Shown: positions 35,034 through 44,399, numbered from the stretch's first letter. The stretch is DNA of 64,000 nt from Metabacillus sp. FJAT-52054 (GCF_037201815.1 NZ_CP147407.1:2674723-2738722); one strand, 5' to 3'. The notes: generated by a model not told the origin, from the sequence alone. Numbers and translations: made by a program.

Positions 35034-36734
35034 TCAGGACGTTTGTGCTTGTGTATGCGAGAGGATTTTCTTCAGGCATAAGTGACCGTAGCGGATCTCG
35101 GCTGCCTCTTTATGCCAATGTGCCTCCTTTGGCACCGGTACCCATATGACTGCATTTGCTCCGGTCACCGTCCCAGATACGGCCGGTTCACCTGAATCCG
35201 AAATTCCTTCAATTTTCATCTTTCTTCTTTCCCGTTCCCAAATCGCAATTTGTTTGGATGTCCAAAATTCAAATCGGCGGTCACGGGCCGTTTTCACTAA
35301 TTTTCTGAAAGCCTCCGACACCTTTGGCTGCTCGAGGAAATGAAGCTGATGAAAAAGAAAATGGGCAACCCCGCCGATTCGTTTCACTTCTTCCAAAAAA
35401 GGATCAATCACGGATGTATCTGCAAGGGCATGATGATTAAGGTCCTGTGTTAAAAAGCCGAGCTCGAGAACGTTATACTGCCGATTATTTTCGGTATGCC
35501 AGGCAATCGGGTAATAAGGGAGGCACGTTCCAAATAAAAAGCCGATGTTTCCCTTTTTGCTTGGTCCTCTGGACTGATCAACTTGAATTCCCTCGTTTTC
35601 ACACCACTCAAACAGCTCTCCCCAGCCTTCAAAGCGGGTATAGTGATTTTTATTTGTATAAACCGTTTTCAAATCTGCCTTGCTTTTCAAGTCCTGCAGC
35701 TGCCGCTTAAACTCTTTCTCGCTCCACAGGCCATTCTCAAGCTCAAGCGCGTTGTAATGGAAGGCAAGCTCATGGCCCTCCTGCTTAATCCTTTCATATA
35801 AGGGCCTCTCATACCCGGGCTCGATCATGCACCAAGTAGAATGAACTTCGCATTCTTTTAACAGAGAAAGTGTGATGTCAGCCGATTCTTCCAAATTAAA
35901 ATCACTGTCATGAGAAATGGTCGCAATATGCTCAATTCCTTCAGGCCATCTTCCCGCGAAAGGGACTGTCAGCCCTTTTTCCAAAGCCATTTCGGCAAGC
36001 TTATGAACGAGCACTTCTCTCCATTTATCCGCATGAGCTTCAGAAAAATAGTTCATCCCTGTTTCGGTCTCTGCCCTGTCAAAGCTCCAGTCCAAAGTAA
36101 AGCTATCGTCCGCCTTCAGCTGGCCATCATCAATACCGGCCGTTCCGTCCGGAGCCGGCTCCCCATCTTTCCAAATCGGTTCAATCCCCTGCTGTATTCC
36201 CACGATGGAGTACGGAATGTCAGCCTGGCAGTGAACAATTTTTCCACTCCCTGAGTGTATGACCGTCCAGAGCTCTGACAGCACAGGCCCTTTAGGGGAT
36301 CCGCTCACTAAAAATCCTGATTTCGCGTTCCATCCCGATGGAGCCCCTTTATACCAAGTATTTGTTTTTAAAAACCGGAGAGGCTTTGGATGCCCCAGAT
36401 CTTTTGGCGTGTAGCCGTATCCATTTCCCCCGGACTCCGTCTTGTATCCAGCCCAGCTTGCAAGTTTAGGAGAATCCGATAAATGAATCACCGTTCCCCC
36501 TGCCTTTACAAATGAGAGGAGGCCATCAAGTGACTGCCGTGATTCATTCAGCAATCCCGCTATTAATAGATCCATCTCTTTTAACGAATCGGTTTGATTT
36601 GATAGAATCTGATAGGGGATTCCTAAATGGTCCAGTACTTCTCTTATATAGAAAGCGAAAACATTTTCCTGTTTTGTCCATTTATCCGCTGCGGCTTGCT
36701 CATCAAGCAGCAATCCGATTTTTGCCATCCTCAT
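35034..36734 (-). CDS. Large polysaccharide-deacetylase-like protein, cytoplasmic
   Basis: 566 residues, no signal peptide. The first 230 residues look like a class I glutamine-amidotransferase/beta-galactosidase trimerisation-type fold (KIGLLLDEQ, LLSFVKAGGTVIHLSDSP). From about residue 265 a NodB-like barrel begins: TISHDSDFN supplies the metal-binding aspartate pair and ELAFHYNALE the second motif. Such proteins deacetylate amino sugars or act on related amides. Its start overlaps the oxidoreductase stop (ATGA). It could supply the N-deacetylation step otherwise absent from this operon; this is inference. Confidence 0.7.
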   Translation of the reverse strand: MRMAKIGLLLDEQAAADKWTKQENVFAFYIREVLDHLGIPYQILSNQTDSLKEMDLLIAGLLNESRQSLDGLLSFVKAGGTVIHLSDSPKLASWAGYKTESGGNGYGYTPKDLGHPKPLRFLKTNTWYKGAPSGWNAKSGFLVSGSPKGPVLSELWTVIHSGSGKIVHCQADIPYSIVGIQQGIEPIWKDGEPAPDGTAGIDDGQLKADDSFTLDWSFDRAETETGMNYFSEAHADKWREVLVHKLAEMALEKGLTVPFAGRWPEGIEHIATISHDSDFNLEESADITLSLLKECEVHSTWCMIEPGYERPLYERIKQEGHELAFHYNALELENGLWSEKEFKRQLQDLKSKADLKTVYTNKNHYTRFEGWGELFEWCENEGIQVDQSRGPSKKGNIGFLFGTCLPYYPIAWHTENNRQYNVLELGFLTQDLNHHALADTSVIDPFLEEVKRIGGVAHFLFHQLHFLEQPKVSEAFRKLVKTARDRRFEFWTSKQIAIWERERRKMKIEGISDSGEPAVSGTVTGANAVIWVPVPKEAHWHKEAAEIRYGHLCLKKILSHTQAQTS

Positions 36735-37669
36735 GTCTCACACCTGCCCATGCCGGTTCTCTCTTTCTTTGTTTGAATAACGACTTTTTCGCCACCGCGG
36801 TTCCTGCTCAGATTAACCGCTTCAATAAAGTGTATAATTTCAAGCGTCTCTTCATTCTCCGGAACTGGTCTTCCTGTTTTTGAAAAATTCACGACTTGGT
36901 CGAGAAGGGAAGCATAATACGGTTTTTGAGTCCTGCTCAAATTCAAATGCTTCTCACTGTCTTTCATCGTAATAACCGCTTCAAAATCAGCCTGTTCGGT
37001 TTTCATGCCGAAAAGAGTTCCTGTCCTGCCCCCGCTCCACTCGCACATGACCATTTCCATCTCATCTCTTACGGCTGCCTGAACGCTCTCACACCCTTTT
37101 CCTAAAATGGAAAAGAGCATTTCAGCCAGATGAATTCCATACCAGAAATAACCAGGCTGTGTCATCTCAAAAGTTAGCGGACCGATGCATTCCGCATGGT
37201 CAATGCGCCCCTTGTATGCAGATAAAAACGTCTGAAGGTTTTCGCCAAACCTCAGTGAAGAGCTGCTCATCAGCGGAACGTTCCATTTCTTTGCAAGATC
37301 GATTATTCTTTTGGCAGAATCGGAGCTGACTGAAAAAGGTTTATCAATAAATACAGGAATTCCATAAGGACAAATTTTACGGAACAGCTCCTCGTGCATT
37401 CGCCCGTCAACCGACGTTATCCAAACCGCATCACATTTGCCTGCCGCTTCTTCCGGTGTTTCTGTCATTTCAATGTGATATCTATCTCTTAATAACGATG
37501 TATAACGCTCCACCCTATTTATACTTAATGGAAGATCACCTGAGCCTCCCGGATAGGCCGCCTTAATTAAAACACGTTCAATAAAGTGAGGATTTTCAGG
37601 ATTCATAACAAGATCAGTAAAAATTTCTGCGTGGGACGTATCAAGTCCGATCATCGCAATGTTCAGCAT
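36731..37669 (-). CDS. Gfo/Idh/MocA family NAD(P)-dependent oxidoreductase
   Basis: 312 residues from the ATG at 37667-37669, which follows GGGGTGAGGGG. The Rossmann N-terminus is MLNIAMIGLDTSHAEIFTDL, with VWITSVDGRMHEELF and the family PFIDKPFSV-like element VFIDKPFSVSSDS (EKP variant DKP). The C-terminal half is the GFO-IDH-MocA substrate domain. The family oxidises sugar or inositol hydroxyls to keto groups. It is coupled to the deacetylase-like gene. A terminator and a possible operator lie upstream. Confidence 0.85.
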   Translation of the reverse strand: MLNIAMIGLDTSHAEIFTDLVMNPENPHFIERVLIKAAYPGGSGDLPLSINRVERYTSLLRDRYHIEMTETPEEAAGKCDAVWITSVDGRMHEELFRKICPYGIPVFIDKPFSVSSDSAKRIIDLAKKWNVPLMSSSSLRFGENLQTFLSAYKGRIDHAECIGPLTFEMTQPGYFWYGIHLAEMLFSILGKGCESVQAAVRDEMEMVMCEWSGGRTGTLFGMKTEQADFEAVITMKDSEKHLNLSRTQKPYYASLLDQVVNFSKTGRPVPENEETLEIIHFIEAVNLSRNRGGEKVVIQTKKERTGMGRCET

Positions 37670-37734
37670 CCCCTCACCCCTTCCAGCAAAAATCAACTCT
37701 CCACAGCTTTTTTGTTTCATGTTCCAGAGAGGCT

Positions 37735-37755
37735 TACATGTCAATTGCATGTATA
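37735..37755 (-). promoter_or_regulatory. Possible operator upstream of the Gfo/Idh/MocA gene
   Basis: TACATG-N7-CATGTATA, an inverted repeat of the TATACATG half-site found at the other candidate operators; a TTGACA lies inside it on the minus strand. Confidence 0.4.
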
Positions 37756-37759
37756 GGAA

Positions 37760-37800
37760 GAAAAAGGGGCTTGGGATTCATAAAAACCCAGCCCCCTTTG
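37760..37800 (-). terminator. Internal terminator after the binding-protein gene
   Basis: Minus strand AAAGGGGGCT-GGG, ten-base loop, CCCAAGCCCCTTTTT. It directly follows the lipoprotein stop, so transport genes and downstream catabolic genes may be expressed at different levels. Confidence 0.8.
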
Positions 37801-37803
37801 CTC

Positions 37804-39357
37804 TTACTTCCAGTGCTCCCCACCTTTAATTTGAGAATTGTACTCCTCAATCATTTTCTGTCCGCCCATATTCAAAAATTCCTCAACCATCTTATCCCAT
37901 TCAGAAACAGGACGCTGACCTGCAATCATTTTTGCCTGTTCATCAAAAAGGAACTGATCAAATTCTTCTTTTTTCTGTTGTGCCGTTTCAGAGACAAGAC
38001 CATTTACAGGATTCATGTAATGCTTTGTAGACTTGTGCATTTCTTCAAGCTCTTTCGCAAGCTTGGAGACTTTTTCATTTTTATAATCTTTGTAGAACTC
38101 ATTCACATCTTCATTTGGAGGCCACATTGCATTATCTACATAGTACGTAGAAGGCGTTTTTCCTTCTGTGGCAAAATTCGGGTCAAGTACCGCTGTTCCA
38201 TCCTGCATTGTGTATCCTTTTCCTTCATTTCCCCACCACCAGTCAAACTCTTTATTCTCAGGTGTCCGTTGTTCACGCGGATAGAAGGTGCGCCCAAATT
38301 CCATCATTTCAAGGATTTTTTTAATTTTGCCCGGATCCTTTGCCAGGTCAGCTGAAATGGCAGTAATACCGCCGTAGCCTGAAGTGGCTGTATATCCCGT
38401 GTTTCCATCAGGATCAGCAAATGGGTATAGCGGAGCGAATTCTGCATTCGGCTGAAGCTCCAATAATCCGGCATAATAAGGTTCGGACATTCCTCTCGGC
38501 GCCCCAACGAAAATTCCCGCTTTGCCTGAGAAGAACTCCTTATTCGTATCTGGCCATGTTAGAACCGCATAATCCTGCGTGATGGCTTTTTCTTTGTAAA
38601 GATCGGCAAAAAACTGAATCATTTCTTTGCGTGCATCAGAGATCATTCCCGGAATATATTTGCCGTCTTTATCTTTGTGCAGCCAGGACTCTGCATTCCA
38701 ATAAGCCCCCATGTCAAAGTCCGGGTTGATTTTCTCTCCCATTGCAAATCCGTACGTATCATTTTTTCCATTTCCGTCTGGATCATTTTTGGTGAAAGCT
38801 AACGCTACTGCTTTTAGCTCTTCATAGTTTTTCGGCATTTTAAGCCCAAGTTTATCCAACCAATCCTTACGGATAATCGGAGTCAGGTCCGCTTCAGGGT
38901 AATAAGTAGGAATCCCGTAGATTTTTCCGTTTACCTTCATGGATTGCCAAATGTGATCTGGAACATTTTTCAGGGTCTCATATTTCCCGATGTATTCATC
39001 AAGAGGCAAAAATGCACCTTGCCCGGCCCATTTTGCAAATCTTGTGTCCACAGCTTCAAACCCAACCATGTCCGGTACATCCCCAGAAGCTACCACTGCA
39101 GAAAGCTTTTCCTGATAATCAGCCTGCGGAACGAATTGAACCTGATAATCCACATTGAATTTTTCATTAATCATTTTCAGTCCGGCGCCATCTTTTGGAG
39201 GCGGATCCCCAAAACGAAAATCAATGGCGGTTACCGTATATTTTTTATTCGGATCCTTTTCGTTCTCTGCCGGTTTAGAAGCGGTATCATTTGACGTACA
39301 GCCTCCTGCCAGAAAAATGCCTGCTAATATAAGACTTAACCCTTTCGCTCTCTTCAT
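37804..39357 (-). CDS. Extracellular sugar-binding lipoprotein (ABC importer, LplA-like)
   Basis: 517 residues. The lipoprotein signal is MKRAKGLSLILAGIFLAGGC with the lipobox LAGGC. Family 1 solute-binding fold with VVASGDVPDMVGFE, YGIPTYYPEADLTPIIRKDW and long C-terminal part, as in LplA/YtcQ proteins for complex oligosaccharides. It delivers ligand to the two permeases just upstream. The ATG follows CGGAGGGATTGGG. No ATPase gene is present; a shared MsmX-type ATPase encoded elsewhere is expected from known systems of this type. Confidence 0.92.
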   Translation of the reverse strand: MKRAKGLSLILAGIFLAGGCTSNDTASKPAENEKDPNKKYTVTAIDFRFGDPPPKDGAGLKMINEKFNVDYQVQFVPQADYQEKLSAVVASGDVPDMVGFEAVDTRFAKWAGQGAFLPLDEYIGKYETLKNVPDHIWQSMKVNGKIYGIPTYYPEADLTPIIRKDWLDKLGLKMPKNYEELKAVALAFTKNDPDGNGKNDTYGFAMGEKINPDFDMGAYWNAESWLHKDKDGKYIPGMISDARKEMIQFFADLYKEKAITQDYAVLTWPDTNKEFFSGKAGIFVGAPRGMSEPYYAGLLELQPNAEFAPLYPFADPDGNTGYTATSGYGGITAISADLAKDPGKIKKILEMMEFGRTFYPREQRTPENKEFDWWWGNEGKGYTMQDGTAVLDPNFATEGKTPSTYYVDNAMWPPNEDVNEFYKDYKNEKVSKLAKELEEMHKSTKHYMNPVNGLVSETAQQKKEEFDQFLFDEQAKMIAGQRPVSEWDKMVEEFLNMGGQKMIEEYNSQIKGGEHWK

Positions 39358-39415
39358 CCCAATCCCTCCGTTTACGGTAATTGACCCATGAAATCAACTT
39401 GAATGCAGCCTTTCT

Positions 39416-40306
39416 TCAACCTTTAACAGATCCAAGCATCACCCCTTTAGCAAAATGTTTTTGAAGAAATGGATACACAAGCAAAATTGGCAATGTGGCA
39501 AGCAGGATTGCCGCCATTTGTATGGTTTCAGGAGGCGGGGGACTTTCAAGCATTGCCGCTGTACTTCCAAGCGCCGAGTTCGGTTCATTGATGACAACAA
39601 TCTGCCGCAAAACCACTTGAATCGGCCAAAGCGACGGATCATTCAAGTAAAGAATTCCAGTAAAGTAGTTGTTCCAATGCATCACTGCATAAAACAAGCC
39701 AAACGCAGCAAGAGCAGGTTTGGATAGCGGAAGGACAATTTTCCAGAACACCTGCCCTTCATTCGCTCCATCAATTAAAGCCGCATCGTGAAGCTCTTCA
39801 GGGATGTTCAGGAAAAACTGTCTCATGACAATTAAATAAAAAGGACTGATTGCAACCGGAATAATCAGCGACCAAATCGAATTCAGAAGGCCGGTAGCTT
39901 TGACCACAAGGTAAGTTGGAATCATTCCGGCACTGAATAGAATGGTAAAGAGCACGAACAGAATGAAGAATCTTTGACCGGCAATCGGACGGGCAAGAGC
40001 ATATGCCATAGTGGCTGTAAAAAATAAATTCACGATTGTCCCTGCGATCGTGATAAAAACCGTCACTCCAAGCGACCTTAAAAAGTTTTGGGAGCTGAGG
40101 ATGTATTCATAAGCATCTGTTACCCATTGCTTTGGCCAAAGCAGAAAGTCATTGTTTAAAAAATCGGATAAGGAAGAAAAGGAGACTGTAAAAATATAAA
40201 GAAAAGGAAAAATCATCACAAATCCTATCAGGAGCAGTGCGAGCATATTGAACCCTTCCAGAATCCGGTCAGGTATTGAGCGATGGTGCATATCGTTCAC
40301 ATCCAT
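39416..40306 (-). CDS. Carbohydrate ABC transporter permease (LplC-like)
   Basis: 296 residues, six predicted membrane helices starting MLALLLIGFVMIFPFLYIF. The EAA loop that contacts the ATPase is LHDAALIDGANEGQVFWKIV. Ends FLQKHFAKGVMLGSVKG, the usual LplC-type ending. It pairs with the permease whose stop is 7 bp upstream. Confidence 0.93.
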   Translation of the reverse strand: MDVNDMHHRSIPDRILEGFNMLALLLIGFVMIFPFLYIFTVSFSSLSDFLNNDFLLWPKQWVTDAYEYILSSQNFLRSLGVTVFITIAGTIVNLFFTATMAYALARPIAGQRFFILFVLFTILFSAGMIPTYLVVKATGLLNSIWSLIIPVAISPFYLIVMRQFFLNIPEELHDAALIDGANEGQVFWKIVLPLSKPALAAFGLFYAVMHWNNYFTGILYLNDPSLWPIQVVLRQIVVINEPNSALGSTAAMLESPPPPETIQMAAILLATLPILLVYPFLQKHFAKGVMLGSVKG

Positions 40307-40313
40307 TCATGGT

Positions 40314-41291
40314 TTAATAGAGGCCTTCCTGACCAAATCTCTTCGCAAGCCGATTGGCAGTGACCACAAGGATCAATCCGACCACTCCTTTAAACAGTCC
40401 GACGGCTGTGGCAAAACCGTAGTCCGCCTGCTGAATGCCTTTAAAATACACAAACGTATCCAAAACATTTCCAACATCCATATTAAATGGATTCAGCATG
40501 AGGAAAATCTGCTCAAAACCGCTGTCCAGAACGTTTCCCAGTCTCAAAATCAGCAAGATCAAAATCGTGCTCTTTAGAGCAGGCAGCGTAATATACCATA
40601 TTTGCTTTAAACGTCCGGCACCATCCATAATCGCCGCTTCATATAGCTGCGGATTAATTCCAGACAGCGCTGCAAGGAAAATAATCGTTCCCCAACCGGC
40701 CTCTTTCCAAATCACCTGAAGGACGATAAGCGGCTGAAAAAAGGCAGGATTGGTCAGGAAAGGAATCGAATCAAGACCTGCCGCCATCAGTATACTGTTG
40801 ATGAGGCCTTCACTTCTCAAGAAAATAACGGTAATGCCGACAACCACCACCCAGGATAAAAAGTGAGGCAGATAAATGACTGATTGAACAATTCGTTTAA
40901 ACGTTTGGCTTCTTACCTCATTAAGCATAATGGCTAAAATAATCGGAACTGGAAAAGCGAATACGATCTGGAGAAATGAGAGACTTAATGTATTCCAGAT
41001 TACTTGCAGAACATCACTGTTTGAGAAAATTTTCTCAAAGTGTGCGAAGCCGACCCATGGACTTTCGATAATCCCCTGAAACGGATTATAATCCTTGAAC
41101 GCAAGCACCAAACCAAGCATCGGAATGTATTTATAAATCAGGAAGTAGAGAAATCCCGGAAGCAGAAGCAGGTATAAATAACGCTGTCTGAGAAATGATC
41201 GTTTCGCCTTAGCAGCCAGTGATATTTTTTGCACCGGCAGTTTTTCATTCAATTTAGGCACGACTGGGGTTTGTACGGGCTGATTTTCCAT
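40314..41291 (-). CDS. Carbohydrate ABC transporter permease (LplB-like)
   Basis: 325 residues, six membrane helices beginning YLYLLLLPGFLYFLIYKYIP. The EAA loop is LYEAAIMDGAGRLKQIWYIT. First subunit of the permease pair; the N-terminus is a long cytoplasmic tail of about 30 residues. The ATG follows AAGGAGGGATCAC, and the palindrome TATACAGGTATA lies just upstream of this ribosome site. Confidence 0.93.
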   Translation of the reverse strand: MENQPVQTPVVPKLNEKLPVQKISLAAKAKRSFLRQRYLYLLLLPGFLYFLIYKYIPMLGLVLAFKDYNPFQGIIESPWVGFAHFEKIFSNSDVLQVIWNTLSLSFLQIVFAFPVPIILAIMLNEVRSQTFKRIVQSVIYLPHFLSWVVVVGITVIFLRSEGLINSILMAAGLDSIPFLTNPAFFQPLIVLQVIWKEAGWGTIIFLAALSGINPQLYEAAIMDGAGRLKQIWYITLPALKSTILILLILRLGNVLDSGFEQIFLMLNPFNMDVGNVLDTFVYFKGIQQADYGFATAVGLFKGVVGLILVVTANRLAKRFGQEGLY

Positions 41292-41305
41292 GTGATCCCT
41301 CCTTA

Positions 41306-41317
41306 TATACCTGTATA
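41306..41317 (-). promoter_or_regulatory. Candidate GntR operator before the permease genes
   Basis: Minus strand TATACAGGTATA, five bases before AGGAGGG. Preceded by ATACAAGT at an 11-bp pitch. One of three close matches in the operon. Confidence 0.55.
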
Positions 41318-41347
41318 GAACTTGTATTTTATTATTCAGAGAGGGTC

Positions 41348-41962
41348 TTACCCTGCTCTTGACGGATGCAGCTTATGAAACCTTCTGCTGCAAGCCCATT
41401 CAATAAAGAAAATCGGTCCGGATATAGCGAAGAATGGCAAAAGTCCAGGGATATAGAACAAGATAACCGCTATTAATAAAAGTCCGGCTGCCAGCAGAAA
41501 GAAAGTAGCGGGGTACCCTAACAAAAGATAGATGGAATTTTTTACGTATCCAAAGCTTTTCATATCATAATGAACATAAAGTGAAAAAACAGTAATGAAT
41601 CCAAAGAGCCAGACAGCAAGCAGGATAAAGCATAAATATGAGGCTAGCAGTGCGTAAATGGAGGGAAATGACCGAAAAAAACTATAATCAATATAAAGAA
41701 TGGCTCCTATTGAAAAAAAGAGGTATCCCAGCTTGTTTGTATTCTTCCATTCTCTCCTGTAATATTCCCTGAACACCTTGCCTGCCTTCTGATCTTCGCC
41801 TTTGATTAAAGTCCTGATTGTATGGTGGGCAGCTGCTGTAGCAGGGAAAATCCCAAGTACCACAAGCCCGGCCAGCGTATACATGATCCAGAGCACATTT
41901 AGCCAGGCCAATTTTACGCCCCAATCACAAAGCTCCATAACCCTTCCGCTTATTCCTTCCAA
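41348..41962 (-). CDS. YesL family (DUF624) membrane protein
   Basis: 204 residues with about five hydrophobic segments (LAWLNVLWIMYTLAGLVVLG at the start). The DUF624 signature GIFPATAAAHHTIRTLIKGE is clear. YesL-type genes lie with LplABC- and YesOPQ-type importers; their role in sugar uptake is unproven. Start TTG at 41960-41962 after AGGAGG with nine-base spacing. It lies between the heparinase-like and permease genes. Confidence 0.88.
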   Translation of the reverse strand: MEGISGRVMELCDWGVKLAWLNVLWIMYTLAGLVVLGIFPATAAAHHTIRTLIKGEDQKAGKVFREYYRREWKNTNKLGYLFFSIGAILYIDYSFFRSFPSIYALLASYLCFILLAVWLFGFITVFSLYVHYDMKSFGYVKNSIYLLLGYPATFFLLAAGLLLIAVILFYIPGLLPFFAISGPIFFIEWACSRRFHKLHPSRAG

Positions 41963-42021
41963 ATTCCATCTCCTCCTTTCCTGACCATGCTGGTTTCTGC
42001 TGATATATCATAGAAATGATT

Positions 42022-44163
42022 TTATAGAATGATATTTTCAGAATTTGAATCTCCGGCAATTCGTATTTTCAACGAATCCGATTCTTTGTCCGGCAGTGAA
42101 ACAAAGCATGCTTCAAAAAGTCCTTCTTTCGTAATCTTCAGTTCATTTTCGTTCTTCAGCCAGCTGAAGCTGCAGCCACTGTTTTTGCCATAAAACCTCG
42201 GAATAATGACAGTTAACATGGTTTCCTCACTGCTTTCAGCCTCGAGATAAGTTCCATATTGTTCTGCCCCACGGTATACTTTATGAACCGCCTTAACCCT
42301 TTCCTTAGGCCAAAGCACTTCTGCAGCATGATGATCCCCCTCAATGGTCAAGGATTTCCCAGGCAATGATTCTCCTGTAATAATTTGTTTGCCGCCTGAT
42401 CGGATTGTGGATTTTGTATGAAACAAGTATGATATTCGATCATGTCTGTTCTTTTTTTTAACCTGATCCCAAATAAGATAAATCCCATACTTTTCTGAAA
42501 AAATGATGGTTCTCCGGAATCCATTAATCCGCCCGCCATAGCTTGTAGCTGCTTCTCCTGAAACCCTTCCCCAGCCATCTCTTGCAGCATGTGATACAAT
42601 CGCTCCCCCGCCTCTCAGACTTTGCCCTTTTCCGTTTATCAAAAGGGAATTGTGTCCGATAGTTCCGGTTGTAAACTCATTTCCCGGCCCCGGAACGTAA
42701 TCCTGATAACCCGGATCTGTCAGCAGCCATTCACCCCCTGCATTCAGGATGACACTATTTTGATCAAAGTGATTGTGATCCCTGGCTGAACGGCTTGAGG
42801 TAAAGGAAAGAACACTATCCTCTTTGCCCCAGCCCGTTCTCAGTGCAGCGAGTCCAATAGGTTCAAAGACTTTGACATACGGTCTAGTGTAGTACTTTTC
42901 AGGAGTAAGGGGCTGGAAGGAAGGAACCGGATAGTGAAGCTGTTCAAGCGAATCTTTGCAAAAATTTTGAATATACCATTTTGCTGCCGGGTTATGGTTG
43001 CGGCTTGCCAGGAAATACATTAAGGCGGAAAGTTCAAGTTTATGGAAGGAATCCGAAAAGTTGCTGTGTTCCGGAGTATTTCCTGCACCCATCAGCCAGA
43101 AAAATTGATCTGGGAGTACACGGCTGAAATACATGTGACTGCTTAAGCTTTTGTCGCCTGTTTTTTTACGGTATGCATCTGATGCGAATAATAGGTGATG
43201 CACCGCTACTGCTGTATATAAAAGGCCCTCTGTTTCCTCCGAAACTGATTTTTCGTTCAAATAAACCTGTAAATATTTTTTGGCGAATTCTATATATGTC
43301 TCTGTTTGAGGGATTTCTTCCCAAATGACGAGAGCACCGATTAAAAGTGCGCATTGTTTGGAGCAAACGATGTTATGTCTATCAAAGTTGTCAAAGTCAG
43401 CAGCCAGCGGCCGAATTCCATGGGTAAGAATTGCGTTTCGAATTAAACGCGCATCCCTTTCGGTCAGCAAGTGGCGGATGGTATCATATCCGATCGCAGC
43501 CCCCATCAGGAAATGGGCGTTGCTCAAATTTCCTTCTGAACCGCGTTGGGGAAATTCGTACCATCTGGTAAAACCTGCAAGCCCTAATAAATATTCGTTA
43601 ATTTTTTCAGCAAACTCTTTTCGCTCCGTTAAGCAATAGGCCATGCTCAAACCTTTAATCCTTTCCTCAATCCTCCTGGAAAACATCGTCCAATAAGGAT
43701 ATTCCTTATATCCGGGAGGGTCCTCCAGCTGATTCGGCTGAAGCAGAGGGATCGAAACGGTCATTGTATGTGATGCTTTGCCGTATGTAATTAAAAGCTC
43801 CCTTTCCTCTAAATACTCTTCTGCTATAGATATAGCCTTTTGACAAGCTTCCGCTGAAAAGCCGTCAGTCATTAATTCAGGGGATAGCGAAAGGAGCTTT
43901 TTATTTAAAGCGCTTACATTACTTTTGATTGAAGGGATAATTTTTAATTTTTTTCTTACTGTTTCCCCGTTTCCTTTAACCGTAAAGAACGTTTCCCCTT
44001 CTTTTTGAGCAATGAGGTGACCGTCTGAGACTGAAAGAAGTTCAGGTGCATCTGTGTCGATTTCAGGAGTCATTCCTTCCGGATAGTAAAAACATTTGAC
44101 CTCTGCTTTTTCTCCAACTGCCAGCGTGCTAATATCCAGCACTTCGAATCTCCCTGTACTCAA
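42022..44163 (-). CDS. Heparinase II/III family lyase-like protein, cytoplasmic
   Basis: 713 residues from TTG at 44161-44163, six bases after AAAAGGAGGG. A short N-terminal beta domain (about 1-85, ELLSVSDGHLIAQKEGETFF, Big2-like), an alpha/alpha-toroid (about 150-440; GSEGNLSNAHFLMGAAIGYD, FDRHNIVCSKQC) and a C-terminal beta-sheet domain with the Hepar_II_III signature SARDHNHFDQNSVIL and GTIGHNSLLINGKGQS. Members cleave uronic-acid polysaccharides by beta-elimination. No signal peptide, so it would act on imported oligosaccharides. Confidence 0.88.
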   Translation of the reverse strand: MSTGRFEVLDISTLAVGEKAEVKCFYYPEGMTPEIDTDAPELLSVSDGHLIAQKEGETFFTVKGNGETVRKKLKIIPSIKSNVSALNKKLLSLSPELMTDGFSAEACQKAISIAEEYLEERELLITYGKASHTMTVSIPLLQPNQLEDPPGYKEYPYWTMFSRRIEERIKGLSMAYCLTERKEFAEKINEYLLGLAGFTRWYEFPQRGSEGNLSNAHFLMGAAIGYDTIRHLLTERDARLIRNAILTHGIRPLAADFDNFDRHNIVCSKQCALLIGALVIWEEIPQTETYIEFAKKYLQVYLNEKSVSEETEGLLYTAVAVHHLLFASDAYRKKTGDKSLSSHMYFSRVLPDQFFWLMGAGNTPEHSNFSDSFHKLELSALMYFLASRNHNPAAKWYIQNFCKDSLEQLHYPVPSFQPLTPEKYYTRPYVKVFEPIGLAALRTGWGKEDSVLSFTSSRSARDHNHFDQNSVILNAGGEWLLTDPGYQDYVPGPGNEFTTGTIGHNSLLINGKGQSLRGGGAIVSHAARDGWGRVSGEAATSYGGRINGFRRTIIFSEKYGIYLIWDQVKKKNRHDRISYLFHTKSTIRSGGKQIITGESLPGKSLTIEGDHHAAEVLWPKERVKAVHKVYRGAEQYGTYLEAESSEETMLTVIIPRFYGKNSGCSFSWLKNENELKITKEGLFEACFVSLPDKESDSLKIRIAGDSNSENIIL

Positions 44164-44181
44164 GACGATCCCTCCTTTTGC

Positions 44182-44191
44182 ATACATGTAT
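44182..44191 (-). promoter_or_regulatory. Candidate GntR operator before the heparinase-like gene
   Basis: ATACATGTAT, a perfect 10-bp palindrome, immediately upstream of the ribosome site; ATACAAGT lies 11 bp further upstream in the same orientation. Confidence 0.55.
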
Positions 44192-44247
44192 TTCACTTGT
44201 ATTTAATATCCTATGAAAAGACTTGCCATCTATGTATCTACCCATAA

Positions 44248-44274
44248 ATTATCACAATTTACAGATAACTTCAA
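44248..44274 (-). promoter_or_regulatory. Probable internal promoter of the lyase-transport genes
   Basis: Extended -10 TG-T-GATAAT (GATAAT at 44248-44253) with TTGAAG at 44269-44274 and a short 15-bp spacer. The operator at 44182-44191 lies about 50 bp downstream, in the leader. Nothing else is seen in the 260-bp gap 44164-44424 besides the hairpin at 44400. Confidence 0.5.
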
Positions 44275-44399
44275 TGACTTTTTCATATTTTTGGAAGTGT
44301 GTTTCAGGACTGCAGCCAATCAACCTATGCCGTTTACTTTCCTGATCAACATATAAATATATACGATCTTTTAGAAATGGCCCTTTTGAAAAGCAGAGG

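Noticed and set aside
37738..38355. 205-codon plus-strand frame
   Set aside because: Antisense to the binding-protein gene, phenylalanine-rich as expected from the complement of a lysine-rich protein.
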